Shown here in pieces: positions 57,047-64,000 of a stretch of DNA of 64,000 nt. Location of the stretch: NCBI RefSeq assembly GCF_000281895.1, contig NZ_CM001558.1, positions 1 through 64,000 of the forward strand. The letters are read 5' to 3'. The translations under genes and the position numbers were made by a program. Below the pieces are notes generated by a model that made no database searches, was not told the origin of the DNA, and saw only the letters and a program-made list of their open reading frames with translations. Source of the DNA: Pseudomonas fluorescens Q2-87 (lineage in GTDB: Bacteria; Pseudomonadota; Gammaproteobacteria; Pseudomonadales; Pseudomonadaceae). Position 1 is the stretch's first letter. The number at the start of each line of letters is the position of its first letter.

Positions 57047-59815
57047 ATGAGCCAAGCCCCCCTCGTCCTGGTGGACGGTTCTTCTTATCTGTACCGCGCC
57101 TTTCACGCGCTGCCTCCCTTGACCACCTCCAAAGGCCTGCCGACCGGTGCGGTCAAGGGCGTGTTGAACATGCTCAAGAGCCTGCGCAAGCAGTACCCGG
57201 AGAGCCCGTTCGCCGTCGTATTCGACGCCAAGGGTGGAACGTTTCGCGATGCGCTGTACGCCGAATACAAGGCCAACCGCCCGAGCATGCCCGACGACAT
57301 GCGTGTGCAGATCGAACCGCTGCACGCCAGCGTCAAGGCCCTGGGCTTCCCGCTGTTGTGCGTGGACAACGTCGAGGCCGACGATGTAATCGGCACCTTG
57401 GCCCGCAGCAGCGCGGCGGCGGATCGCCCGGTGGTGATCTCCACCGGTGACAAGGACATGGCGCAGTTGGTCGATGGGCACATTACCTTGGTCAATACCA
57501 TGACCGGAAGCGCGCTGGATGTGGCTGGCGTGAAGGAGAAGTTTGGCGTCGCTCCAGAGCAGATCATCGATTACCTGGCGCTGATGGGCGATTCGTCCGA
57601 CAACATCCCAGGCGTTCCAGGCATCGGACCGAAGACCGCTTCCGGCCTGTTGGTGGGTGTCAATGGCGGCCTGACCGAGCTGTACGCGCAACTGGACATC
57701 GTCGCCACCCTGCCGATCCGAGGGGCCAAGACCCTGGCCGCCAAGCTGGAAGAGCATAAGGAAATGGCACTGCTTTCCTATGAGTTGGCGACGATCAAGA
57801 CCGATGTGCCGTTGGACATCGGCCTCGACGACCTGAAAATGGGCGAGCCGGACCACGAGAAACTCGCCGAGCTGTACACCCTGCTGGAGTTCAAGAGCTG
57901 GTTCGAAGAAAACCAACGCGATGCCAAGCGTGCCGGCCAGGAAATCGTCGAAGTCAGCGAGCAACAGCCTGGCGCTCCCGAGGCCCAGTATGAGGTCATC
58001 CTCGACCAAGCGCGTTTCGATGCCTGGCTGGCCAAGCTGGAAAAAGCATCACTGTTTGCCTTCGTCACCGAAACCAACGGTGGCGACGCCCAACATTCGC
58101 AACTGGTGGGCTTGTCCTTCGCTGTTGCCCCGTTTGAAGCGGCCTACATTCCATTGACTCATTCCTACATGGGCGTGCCTGAGCAACTGGACCGCGACAC
58201 CGTGCTCAAGGCTCTCAAGCCTTTGCTGGAAAACCCGGACAAGTTCAAGGTCGGCCAGCACGCCAAGTTTGAAACCAACATCCTGGCCAACTGCGCCATC
58301 GGTGGCGATCAGGCCAATGGAATTCTGGTTCAAGGCATCGCATTCGACACCATGCTTGAGTCCTACGTGCTGGACTCCACGGCGACTCGCCACGACATGG
58401 ACAGCCTCGCGCTCAAATACTTGGGCAAAAGCAAGACAGACATTCAGGATATCGCCGGCAAAGGCGTCAAACAGCTGACTTTTGACCAAATCTCCCTCGA
58501 ACTGGCCGGCCCTTACGCCGCTGAAGACGCCGATGTGACCTTGCGCCTGCACCAGGCCTTGCAAGAGAAGCTGGCCGCCACGCCGAGCCTGGGCAAGGTA
58601 CTCAACGAAATTGAAATGCCGCTCATGCCCGTCCTGGCGCGTATCGAGCGCCAGGGGGCGCTGGTCGATGCCAAGTTGCTGGGCGTTCAGAGTGTCGAGT
58701 TGGGCGAGAAGTTGGTGGCATTGGAGCGTGAGGCGTTTGCCATCGCCGGGGAGGAATTCAACCTGGGTTCGCCGAAGCAATTGGGTGTGATCCTGTACGA
58801 AAAACTCGGCTTGCCGGTGCTCAGCAAGACCGCCAAGGGCCAGGCGTCGACTGCCGAAGCGGTGCTGGCCGAGCTCGCCGAGCAGGATTACCCGCTGCCC
58901 AAGGTGCTGATGCAGTACCGCTCGCTGAGCAAGCTCAAGAGCACTTACACCGACCGCCTGCCGGAGCAGATCAACAGCCGCACGGGCCGCGTCCATACCA
59001 ATTATCAACAGGCCGTCGCCGCGACCGGGCGACTGTCCTCCATCGACCCGAACCTGCAGAATATTCCGATCCGCACCGCTGAAGGTCGCCGGATTCGTCA
59101 GGCGTTTGTCGCGCCCAAGGGCTACAAACTGCTGGCCGCGGACTATTCGCAGATCGAGCTGCGGATCATGGCGCACCTGGCCAAGGATGAAGGCCTGCTC
59201 CACGCCTTCCGCAATGACCTGGACGTACACCGGGCCACGGCTGCGGAAGTGTTCGGCGTCGAGCTGGAGGCCGTCAGCAATGACCAGCGCCGCAGCGCCA
59301 AGGCGATCAACTTCGGCTTGATCTACGGCATGAGCGCGTTCGGCCTGGCCAAGCAGATCGGCGTCGACCGCAAGCAGTCCCAGGCTTACATCGACCGCTA
59401 TTTTGCCCGCTACCCGGGCGTGCTGGCGTATATGGAGCGCACCCGTGCCCAGGCTGCGGAGCAGGGTTTCGTCGAAACCATATTCGGCCGTCGGCTGTAC
59501 CTGCCAGACATCAATGCGAAGAATCCGGCCCTGCGCAAAGGCGCCGAACGCACGGCCATCAACGCGCCGATGCAAGGCACGGCTGCCGATATCATCAAGA
59601 AAGCCATGGTCGCTGTGGATGGCTGGCTGACAGCGTCAGGGCTGGATGCCAAGGTCATCTTGCAGGTACACGACGAATTGGTGCTGGAAGTACGCGAAGA
59701 CCTGGTCGATCAGGTAAGCGCAGAAATCCGTCAGCACATGAGTGCCGCCGCCACGCTGGACGTGCCGTTGCTGGTGGAAGTGGGCGTGGGCGACAACTGG
59801 GATGAGGCGCACTGA
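57047..59815 (+). CDS. polA: DNA polymerase I (proofreading-site Asp replaced)
   Basis: A repair and Okazaki-fragment polymerase of 922 residues with a 5'-3' exonuclease domain (VLVDGSSYLYRAFHALPP), a 3'-5' exonuclease domain and a family A polymerase domain (DYSQIELRIMAHL, VHDELVLEV). In the 3'-5' domain the usual FDTET motif reads FVTET (codon GTC at about 58063), so the first catalytic Asp (E. coli D355) is Val, while the Glu and the later Asp residues (RHDMDSLA, YAAEDAD) remain. Proofreading may be weakened. ATG 57047 gives MSQAPL; TTG 57035 is unlikely. Confidence 0.97.
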   Translation: MSQAPLVLVDGSSYLYRAFHALPPLTTSKGLPTGAVKGVLNMLKSLRKQYPESPFAVVFDAKGGTFRDALYAEYKANRPSMPDDMRVQIEPLHASVKALGFPLLCVDNVEADDVIGTLARSSAAADRPVVISTGDKDMAQLVDGHITLVNTMTGSALDVAGVKEKFGVAPEQIIDYLALMGDSSDNIPGVPGIGPKTASGLLVGVNGGLTELYAQLDIVATLPIRGAKTLAAKLEEHKEMALLSYELATIKTDVPLDIGLDDLKMGEPDHEKLAELYTLLEFKSWFEENQRDAKRAGQEIVEVSEQQPGAPEAQYEVILDQARFDAWLAKLEKASLFAFVTETNGGDAQHSQLVGLSFAVAPFEAAYIPLTHSYMGVPEQLDRDTVLKALKPLLENPDKFKVGQHAKFETNILANCAIGGDQANGILVQGIAFDTMLESYVLDSTATRHDMDSLALKYLGKSKTDIQDIAGKGVKQLTFDQISLELAGPYAAEDADVTLRLHQALQEKLAATPSLGKVLNEIEMPLMPVLARIERQGALVDAKLLGVQSVELGEKLVALEREAFAIAGEEFNLGSPKQLGVILYEKLGLPVLSKTAKGQASTAEAVLAELAEQDYPLPKVLMQYRSLSKLKSTYTDRLPEQINSRTGRVHTNYQQAVAATGRLSSIDPNLQNIPIRTAEGRRIRQAFVAPKGYKLLAADYSQIELRIMAHLAKDEGLLHAFRNDLDVHRATAAEVFGVELEAVSNDQRRSAKAINFGLIYGMSAFGLAKQIGVDRKQSQAYIDRYFARYPGVLAYMERTRAQAAEQGFVETIFGRRLYLPDINAKNPALRKGAERTAINAPMQGTAADIIKKAMVAVDGWLTASGLDAKVILQVHDELVLEVREDLVDQVSAEIRQHMSAAATLDVPLLVEVGVGDNWDEAH

Positions 59816-59843
59816 TTCGTAGTGCGTCGCAGTTGGAGCAAGC

Positions 59844-59940
59844 CCCGTGGCGAGGGTGCTTGCTCCCGCTGGGTGGCGCAGCCAGCCCAACTTTTGTGAG
59901 CGCTACGCACTCAAGCGGGAGCAAGCTCCCTCGCCACGGA
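59844..59940. repeat. REPIN downstream of polA
   Basis: Inverted units GTGGCGAGGGTGCTTGCTCC (59846-59865) and GGGAGCAAGCTCCCTCGCCA (59918-59937), about 50 bases apart, with a GTGAGCGCTACGCAC spacer. Located between polA and the ErsA promoter. Confidence 0.88.
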
Positions 59941-60009
59941 TGACCACCGTAAAGCCAGGGGCGGCCTCATTAGGTCAGAAAATTCCTAGGGTTATTTCCA
60001 AATTAATCT

Positions 60010-60037
60010 GAACTAAACCCGTGAATTGGCACTCAGA
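60010..60037 (+). promoter_or_regulatory. AlgU/sigma-22 promoter of ErsA
   Basis: GAACTA (60010-60015) and TCAGA (60033-60037) are 17 bases apart, close to the envelope-stress sigma factor AlgU consensus GAACTT-N16/17-TCTGA. The start of transcription would be near 60043, where the ErsA-like sequence begins. Confidence 0.75.
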
Positions 60038-60042
60038 GATTT

Positions 60043-60174
60043 TGAATGGCTGGTGAAGCCCTTCAATGCTCCTATGTTGTGTTAAGTGTTGGCAGATATC
60101 TGGACCCCGCCCTAGCGGTCCGGAACTTGGACCCCGAACTTCCCCCTCCCCATAAGAAGTCCGGGGTTTTTTTT
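60043..60174 (+). ncRNA. ersA: Small RNA ErsA
   Basis: In P. aeruginosa ErsA is a 132-nt Hfq-associated sRNA encoded between polA and engB, the place taken by Spot 42 in E. coli. The region here has the same context, a matching promoter, and an identical predicted length: from about 60043 to the end of a T8 tract at 60174. It has an internal stem (GGACC / CGGTCC) and a terminal hairpin (CCCCG-ACTTC / GAAGT-CGGGG with one mismatch) before the T tract. ErsA regulates envelope and biofilm genes. The sequence match is from memory, not a search. Confidence 0.8.
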
Positions 60175-60188
60175 GCCTGCGATTTGGC

Positions 60189-60830
60189 TTATTCGGCCGC
60201 TTCGCTGCCCTTGTCCGCCAATTCCATCCAGTCGGCCAGTACCGTGTAGGCCTCTTCCAGGCCCATGCGCTTGGGGGCTGAGAACAGCTGGATGGTGATC
60301 GTGTCGCCCCAGCCCTTGCGAATTTCCGACTGCACCTTGAGCAAGGTGTTTTTCGCCGCGCCGTAGGTGAGCTTGTCCGCCTTGGTCAGCAAGATGTGCA
60401 TCGGCATGCCGCTGGCGACGGCCCAATCGAGCATCAGCAGGTCGAAGTCGGTCATTGGATGACGGATGTCCATCATCAGGATAAGCCCCTTCAAACTCTC
60501 GCGACTGCCCAGGTAGGCTTCCAAGTGGCGCTGCCAGTGCTGCTTGAGCGGGATCGGTACTTTCGCGTAGCCGTAGCCGGGCAGGTCGACCAAACGGCGT
60601 TCTTCGTCTAGCTTGAAGAAGTTCAAGAGCTGTGTGCGCCCCGGGGTTTTCGAGGTGCGCGCCAGGCTTGCGTGGGTCAGGGTGTTCAGCGCGCTGGATT
60701 TGCCGGCGTTGGAACGGCCGGCAAACGCCACTTCGAAGCCTTCGTCGTCGGGGCATTGATCGACTTTGGCGGCGCTGAGCATGAAGGTGGACTGTTGGCA
60801 CAGGCCAAGGATGGGGTTCTTCAGTTGCAT
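60189..60830 (-). CDS. engB: Ribosome-assembly GTPase EngB/YsxC
   Basis: An essential GTPase of large-subunit assembly. The 213-residue protein has G1 [10 protein letters not shown]3 [11 protein letters not shown]4 TKADKL and G5-like features. ATG 60830 ([10 protein letters not shown]) is chosen; the longer in-frame start at 60956 would run into the promoter region of the cytochrome genes. Equivalent to PA5492. Convergent with ErsA, 15 bases from its T tract. Confidence 0.95.
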   Translation of the reverse strand: MQLKNPILGLCQQSTFMLSAAKVDQCPDDEGFEVAFAGRSNAGKSSALNTLTHASLARTSKTPGRTQLLNFFKLDEERRLVDLPGYGYAKVPIPLKQHWQRHLEAYLGSRESLKGLILMMDIRHPMTDFDLLMLDWAVASGMPMHILLTKADKLTYGAAKNTLLKVQSEIRKGWGDTITIQLFSAPKRMGLEEAYTVLADWMELADKGSEAAE

Positions 60831-61021
60831 GGGATTTCCGATGTGGGCGGCGTCGGGAAGGGACGCGGCAAGCTGTGTCGTTTCCGTTTCAGTGACGCCA
60901 GTATATAATGCCGCAGATTTTGTGTGCGCTTTGTCCCAGCGTAGGATGAAGCTCACGGGAGCGATCGACCGAAATTGCGCATTAGAACGCAGCTCGTTCC
61001 CAACCCTGAAAAGGTCGTTTT

Positions 61022-61312
61022 ATGACGAAATGGCTGCTAGCTGCCGGTGTCTTGATGCCGCTTTACAGCGCTCAGGCTACACAGGATCCGGAAGCTGTGT
61101 ACAACCGTGTTTGTGGTGCCTGTCATTCCGGCCAACTCCCTACGGCGCCTCGCAAGGGCGATCAGGAAGCTTGGACGCCAAGGTTGGCGAAAGGTATGGA
61201 GACGCTGGTGCAACACGTGACCCAGGGTTTCAAGGCGATGCCGCCGCGTGGTTTGTGCATGGACTGCAGTGCCGAGGATTACCGAGCCATCATCCAGTGG
61301 ATGAGCGAGTAA
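61022..61312 (+). CDS. Cytochrome c5-like monohaem cytochrome
   Basis: A 96-residue periplasmic cytochrome: signal peptide, CGACH haem-binding motif, a second Cys pair in LCMDCS that forms the c5-type disulfide, and a Met ligand in FKAMPPRG. It probably shuttles electrons to terminal oxidases with the diheme c4 encoded next. Equivalent to PA5491. It starts 191 bases upstream of engB in the opposite direction. Confidence 0.9.
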   Translation: MTKWLLAAGVLMPLYSAQATQDPEAVYNRVCGACHSGQLPTAPRKGDQEAWTPRLAKGMETLVQHVTQGFKAMPPRGLCMDCSAEDYRAIIQWMSE

Positions 61313-61358
61313 ACCCGGTCCATAACTCTTTAACCCTTAGCCGTAGTTGGATTAGCTG

Positions 61359-61970
61359 ATGAACAAACTGATCGTGAGTCTGCTGTTGACCTTGGGGATA
61401 TCCGGCGTAGCCCACGCCGCTGGCGATGCCGCCGCTGGTCAGGCGAAAGCGGCCGTATGCGGTGCCTGCCACGGCCCGGATGGCAATAGCATGGCGCCCA
61501 ACTTTCCGAAACTGGCGGGCCAGGGCGAGCGTTACCTGAACAAGCAACTGCACGACATCAAGTCCGGCAAGCGCACGGTGCTGGAAATGACCGGCCTGCT
61601 GACCAACCTGAGCGACCAGGACCTGGCGGACATCGCGGCTTATTTCTCCAGCCAGAAGGGCAGCGTCGGTGCTGCCGATCCGAAACTGGTAGCACGGGGT
61701 GAAGCGCTGTTTCGCGGGGGTGACTTGAGCAAGGGCCTTCCTGCGTGCACCGGTTGCCACTCCCCTGACGGTAAAGGCAACGCCGCAGCCGGCTTCCCGC
61801 ATTTGGGCGGCCAGCATGCCCAGTACGTAGGCAAACAATTGACCGACTTCCGCAAGGAAGAAGGTGGCCGGGCCAACGACGGCGACACCAAGCCGATGCA
61901 GAGCATTGCGAAAAAACTGAGCGACGAAGATATCGCGGCAGTGTCCAGCTACATCCAGGGCCTGCATTAA
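61359..61970 (+). CDS. Dihaem cytochrome c4
   Basis: A 203-residue periplasmic cytochrome with two haem domains: CGACH near residue 34 and CTGCH near 131, each followed by a Met ligand (LEMTGLL, KPMQSI). It donates electrons to cbb3-type or other oxidases. The signal peptide ends AHA-AGDA. It follows the c5 gene by 46 bases and is probably co-transcribed. Equivalent to PA5490. Confidence 0.95.
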   Translation: MNKLIVSLLLTLGISGVAHAAGDAAAGQAKAAVCGACHGPDGNSMAPNFPKLAGQGERYLNKQLHDIKSGKRTVLEMTGLLTNLSDQDLADIAAYFSSQKGSVGAADPKLVARGEALFRGGDLSKGLPACTGCHSPDGKGNAAAGFPHLGGQHAQYVGKQLTDFRKEEGGRANDGDTKPMQSIAKKLSDEDIAAVSSYIQGLH

Positions 61971-62035
61971 GGCCGTTGCGAGGGGGTACACCCCTTGCAA
62001 CGTTAACGCTCGATTAATCTGTCGATGCGAGCATC

Positions 62036-62063
62036 AAAAGGGTGGCTTTGGCCGCCCTTTTTT
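62036..62063 (+). terminator. Terminator after cytochrome c4
   Basis: Stem AAAAGGGTGGC / GCCGCCCTTTT with one G-T wobble and a TTTG loop, then a T run. It separates the cytochromes from dsbA. Confidence 0.9.
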
Positions 62064-62157
62064 GTGGCCGCTGCCGTTACACTAGCGAACTTGAACCCGC
62101 CACGGTCTGTCTGAAAAACACGCCTCGCGAGGCCACCTCATTGTCCAGGAGTAAAGC

Positions 62158-62802
62158 ATGCGTAATCTGATCATCAGCGCCGCGCTCGTCGCCGCCAGCC
62201 TGTTCGGCATGGCCGCCCAAGCCAACGCCGAGGAATCGAAGGCCCCTTACGTCGAACTGACCAACCCGGTTCCGGTAGCGGTGCCTGGCAAGATCGAAGT
62301 GGTGGAACTGTTCTGGTACGGCTGCCCGCACTGCTACGCTTTTGAGCCGGTCATCAACCCTTGGGTCGAAAAACTCCCTTCGGACGTAAACTTCGTACGC
62401 ATCCCGGCCATGTTCGGCGGCCCATGGGATGCCCACGGCCAGATGTTCCTGACACTCGAAGCCATGGGCGTCGAGCATCAGGTTCACGCCGCGGTGTTCA
62501 ACGCGATCCAGAAAGAAGGCAAGAAACTGGTCAAGAAAGAAGACATGGCCGATTTCCTCGCCACCCAGGGCGTCGACAAGGAAAAGTTCCTGGCCACGTT
62601 CGATTCCTTCGCCATTCAGGGCCAGATCAACAAAGCCCGTGAGCTGGCGAAAAAATACGAAATCACGGGTGTTCCGACCATGATCGTCAACGGCAAGTAT
62701 CGCTTTGATATCGGTTCTGCCGGCGGTGCCGAGCAAGCGCTGCAACTGGCCGACCAACTGGTCGCCAAAGAGCGAGCGGCCAACAAGGCTGCCGCCAACT
62801 AA
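62158..62802 (+). CDS. dsbA: Thiol:disulfide interchange protein DsbA
   Basis: A periplasmic oxidase that forms disulfide bonds in secreted proteins. The 214-residue protein has a signal peptide ending ANA, the active site CPHC in FWYGCPHCYAFEP, and the cis-Pro loop ITGVPTMIVNG. AGGAG precedes the ATG. It also supports maturation of cytochromes such as its upstream neighbours. Equivalent to PA5489. Confidence 0.97.
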   Translation: MRNLIISAALVAASLFGMAAQANAEESKAPYVELTNPVPVAVPGKIEVVELFWYGCPHCYAFEPVINPWVEKLPSDVNFVRIPAMFGGPWDAHGQMFLTLEAMGVEHQVHAAVFNAIQKEGKKLVKKEDMADFLATQGVDKEKFLATFDSFAIQGQINKARELAKKYEITGVPTMIVNGKYRFDIGSAGGAEQALQLADQLVAKERAANKAAAN

Positions 62803-62816
62803 GCGCGGCCCAGCCC

Positions 62817-63695
62817 ATGGCCCGCTGGAGCACCGAACGCATCGTTGGCCTGCATGAACCGCGGGTCAACGAGCATCACGTCACGTCCACGGGCCTGCCG
62901 GCTGACAGCCGTTTGCGGCTGCTCAGCTTCAATATTCAGGTGGGCATCAGCACCGAACGCTATCGGCACTATCTGACCCGTGGCTGGCAACATTTGCTGC
63001 CGCACACCGGGCGTGCCGGTAATCTGCAGAAAATCGGCGACCTGCTGAAGGATTTTGACCTGGTGGCCCTGCAAGAGGCCGACGGCGGAAGCCTGAGGTC
63101 CGGCTACGTCAATCAGGTCGAACACCTGGCCCAACTGGGCGCCTTTCCCTACTGGTACCAACAGCTCAATCGCAACCTCGGTCGTCTCGGTCAACACAGC
63201 AACGGTGTGTTGAGCCGCCTGCGCCCGTGGGCGATCGAAGACCATCCGCTGCCGGGTCCCAAGGGGCGCGGGGCGATCCTCGCGCGTTTCGGCGAAGGGC
63301 CGGAGGCGCTGGTCGTGGTCATGATGCATCTGGCGCTCGGGGCGCGTACCCGGACGATGCAACTGGCCTACATCCGCGAGCTGATCGGTGGCTACAAGCA
63401 CCAGGTCCTGATGGGCGACATGAACACCCATGCCAGTGACTTGCTCCAGACCTCGCCCCTGCGCGACCTTGGCCTGCTCGCTCCACAACTGGAAGCGACG
63501 TTTCCCAGCTGGCGCCCCCAGCGCTGCCTGGACCATATCCTGTTGAGCCCGACCCTGACCCTCGAACGCGTCGAGGTGCTGGCCCAACCCATTTCCGACC
63601 ACCTGCCGGTCGCGGTCGAAATTCGTTTGCCGGGTTCGCTCACGGCTGATGCATTCCCTGTGCTGAGCCCTGCCCCTTGCGGATCCGATGAATGA
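62817..63695 (+). CDS. Endonuclease/exonuclease/phosphatase (EEP) family protein
   Basis: A 292-residue EEP-fold hydrolase. Motifs are [10 protein letters not shown], the Glu in [28 protein letters not shown] and DHILLSPTL followed by [10 protein letters not shown], which together make up the active site. The substrate is not known. The ATG is 14 bases after dsbA and its stop overlaps the next gene (ATGA). Equivalent to PA5488. Confidence 0.9.
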   Translation: MARWSTERIVGLHEPRVNEHHVTSTGLPADSRLRLLSFNIQVGISTERYRHYLTRGWQHLLPHTGRAGNLQKIGDLLKDFDLVALQEADGGSLRSGYVNQVEHLAQLGAFPYWYQQLNRNLGRLGQHSNGVLSRLRPWAIEDHPLPGPKGRGAILARFGEGPEALVVVMMHLALGARTRTMQLAYIRELIGGYKHQVLMGDMNTHASDLLQTSPLRDLGLLAPQLEATFPSWRPQRCLDHILLSPTLTLERVEVLAQPISDHLPVAVEIRLPGSLTADAFPVLSPAPCGSDE

Positions 63696-64000
63696 GCGAC
63701 GACGCTGAACGCTGGAGAGAGAAGTACCTCAAGGGTATCGAGCAACAGGAGAAGCTCGAACGCCGCTGGGATGCTCGCCTCGACTTGCTGCGTCGAGGCC
63801 TGGTGCGCAGCACCCTGGCCGCCGAGGGCACGGATCGGGCGGTGGACCAGTGCATGAAGGAAATGCGCGAGGCGGTGCGCACCGACGACATGGATGCCGC
63901 CCTCGCCGCTTTGCTGCCGCGCCTGGAGAAGGCGGTGCTCGATTCCGAGCAGCGTCGCGAGACCCGGGCCGAGCAGATGAGCGCCGCGCTGATGGCGCTG
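63692..64000 (+). CDS. DgcH-like GGDEF protein, 5' part
   Basis: An open frame starts at ATG 63692, overlapping the preceding stop, and continues past the window end. The first 103 residues ([19 protein letters not shown], then [19 protein letters not shown] and [16 protein letters not shown]) match the helical N-terminus of P. aeruginosa PA5487 (DgcH), a diguanylate cyclase. The GGDEF domain would lie beyond the window. Confidence 0.8.
   Translation, partial: MSDDAERWREKYLKGIEQQEKLERRWDARLDLLRRGLVRSTLAAEGTDRAVDQCMKEMREAVRTDDMDAALAALLPRLEKAVLDSEQRRETRAEQMSAALMAL

Overview
This is a Pseudomonas chromosome segment, most like the P. fluorescens group. It opens with dnaA-dnaN-recF-gyrB, the gene set next to the replication origin. 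The origin itself would lie just upstream of base 1 and is not included. Support for the assignment comes from protein sequences typical of the genus, from gene neighbourhoods that follow P. aeruginosa PAO1 blocks, from a high-GC coding style, and from the REP palindromes common in fluorescens-group genomes. There are no rRNA or tRNA genes, no CRISPR array, no insertion sequence and no prophage.

Layout. (1) 1-6.3 kb: dnaA, dnaN, recF and gyrB, closed by a terminator. (2) 6.5-10.5 kb: a GabP-like permease and a divergent two-component pair. (3) 10.6-16.6 kb: lptA/hdtS-type acyltransferase, gmhB, glyS, glyQ, tag and an HtrB/LpxL-type acyltransferase, the PA0005-PA0011 block. (4) 16.6-22.3 kb: an accessory stretch that interrupts the conserved order. 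It holds a histidine phosphatase, an ArsR regulator with an oxidoreductase and an ABM protein under two matching palindromic operators, a lone AAA ATPase in AT-rich surroundings, a DUF6124-like small protein with a structured-looking leader, and many REP elements. (5) 22.4-31.9 kb: the caa3-type cytochrome c oxidase cluster (coxB, coxA, ctaG, DUF2909, coxC, SURF1, ctaA, cyoE, sco), reading right to left, with a small conserved gene beside it. (6) 32-34.5 kb: a SulP transporter with a beta-carbonic anhydrase. (7) 34.7-42.5 kb: an SOS-boxed radical SAM protein, a TpbA-like phosphatase, two tandem M3 oligopeptidases, YheV, a gamma-carbonic-anhydrase-like protein and a HAD phosphatase, the PA0065-PA0069 block. 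(8) 42.7-46.5 kb: accessory SDR, repeat-containing secreted peptide, Ohr, a diguanylate cyclase and an LprI-like protein. (9) 46.7-64 kb: metNIQ, katE, the znu/zur zinc locus, thrB, polA, sRNA ErsA, engB, cytochromes c5 and c4, dsbA, an EEP-family protein and the start of a dgcH-like gene, the PA5487-PA5505 block.

Most of the window is housekeeping: replication, aminoacylation, envelope lipids, respiration with its haem and copper assembly factors, zinc and methionine uptake, and peroxide defence. The features that stand out are a strong excess of perfect DnaA boxes in the first 16 kb, a substituted catalytic aspartate in the proofreading domain of PolA, paired operators with a possibly leaderless arsR transcript, a clear LexA box, the ErsA sRNA with its envelope-stress promoter, and several orphan small genes or ATPases in the accessory parts. 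No clearly new multi-gene system is evident. The best candidates for undescribed biology are the orphan AAA ATPase, the DUF6124 gene with its leader, and the ohr-linked peptide of repeated VAEGGSDRL units.
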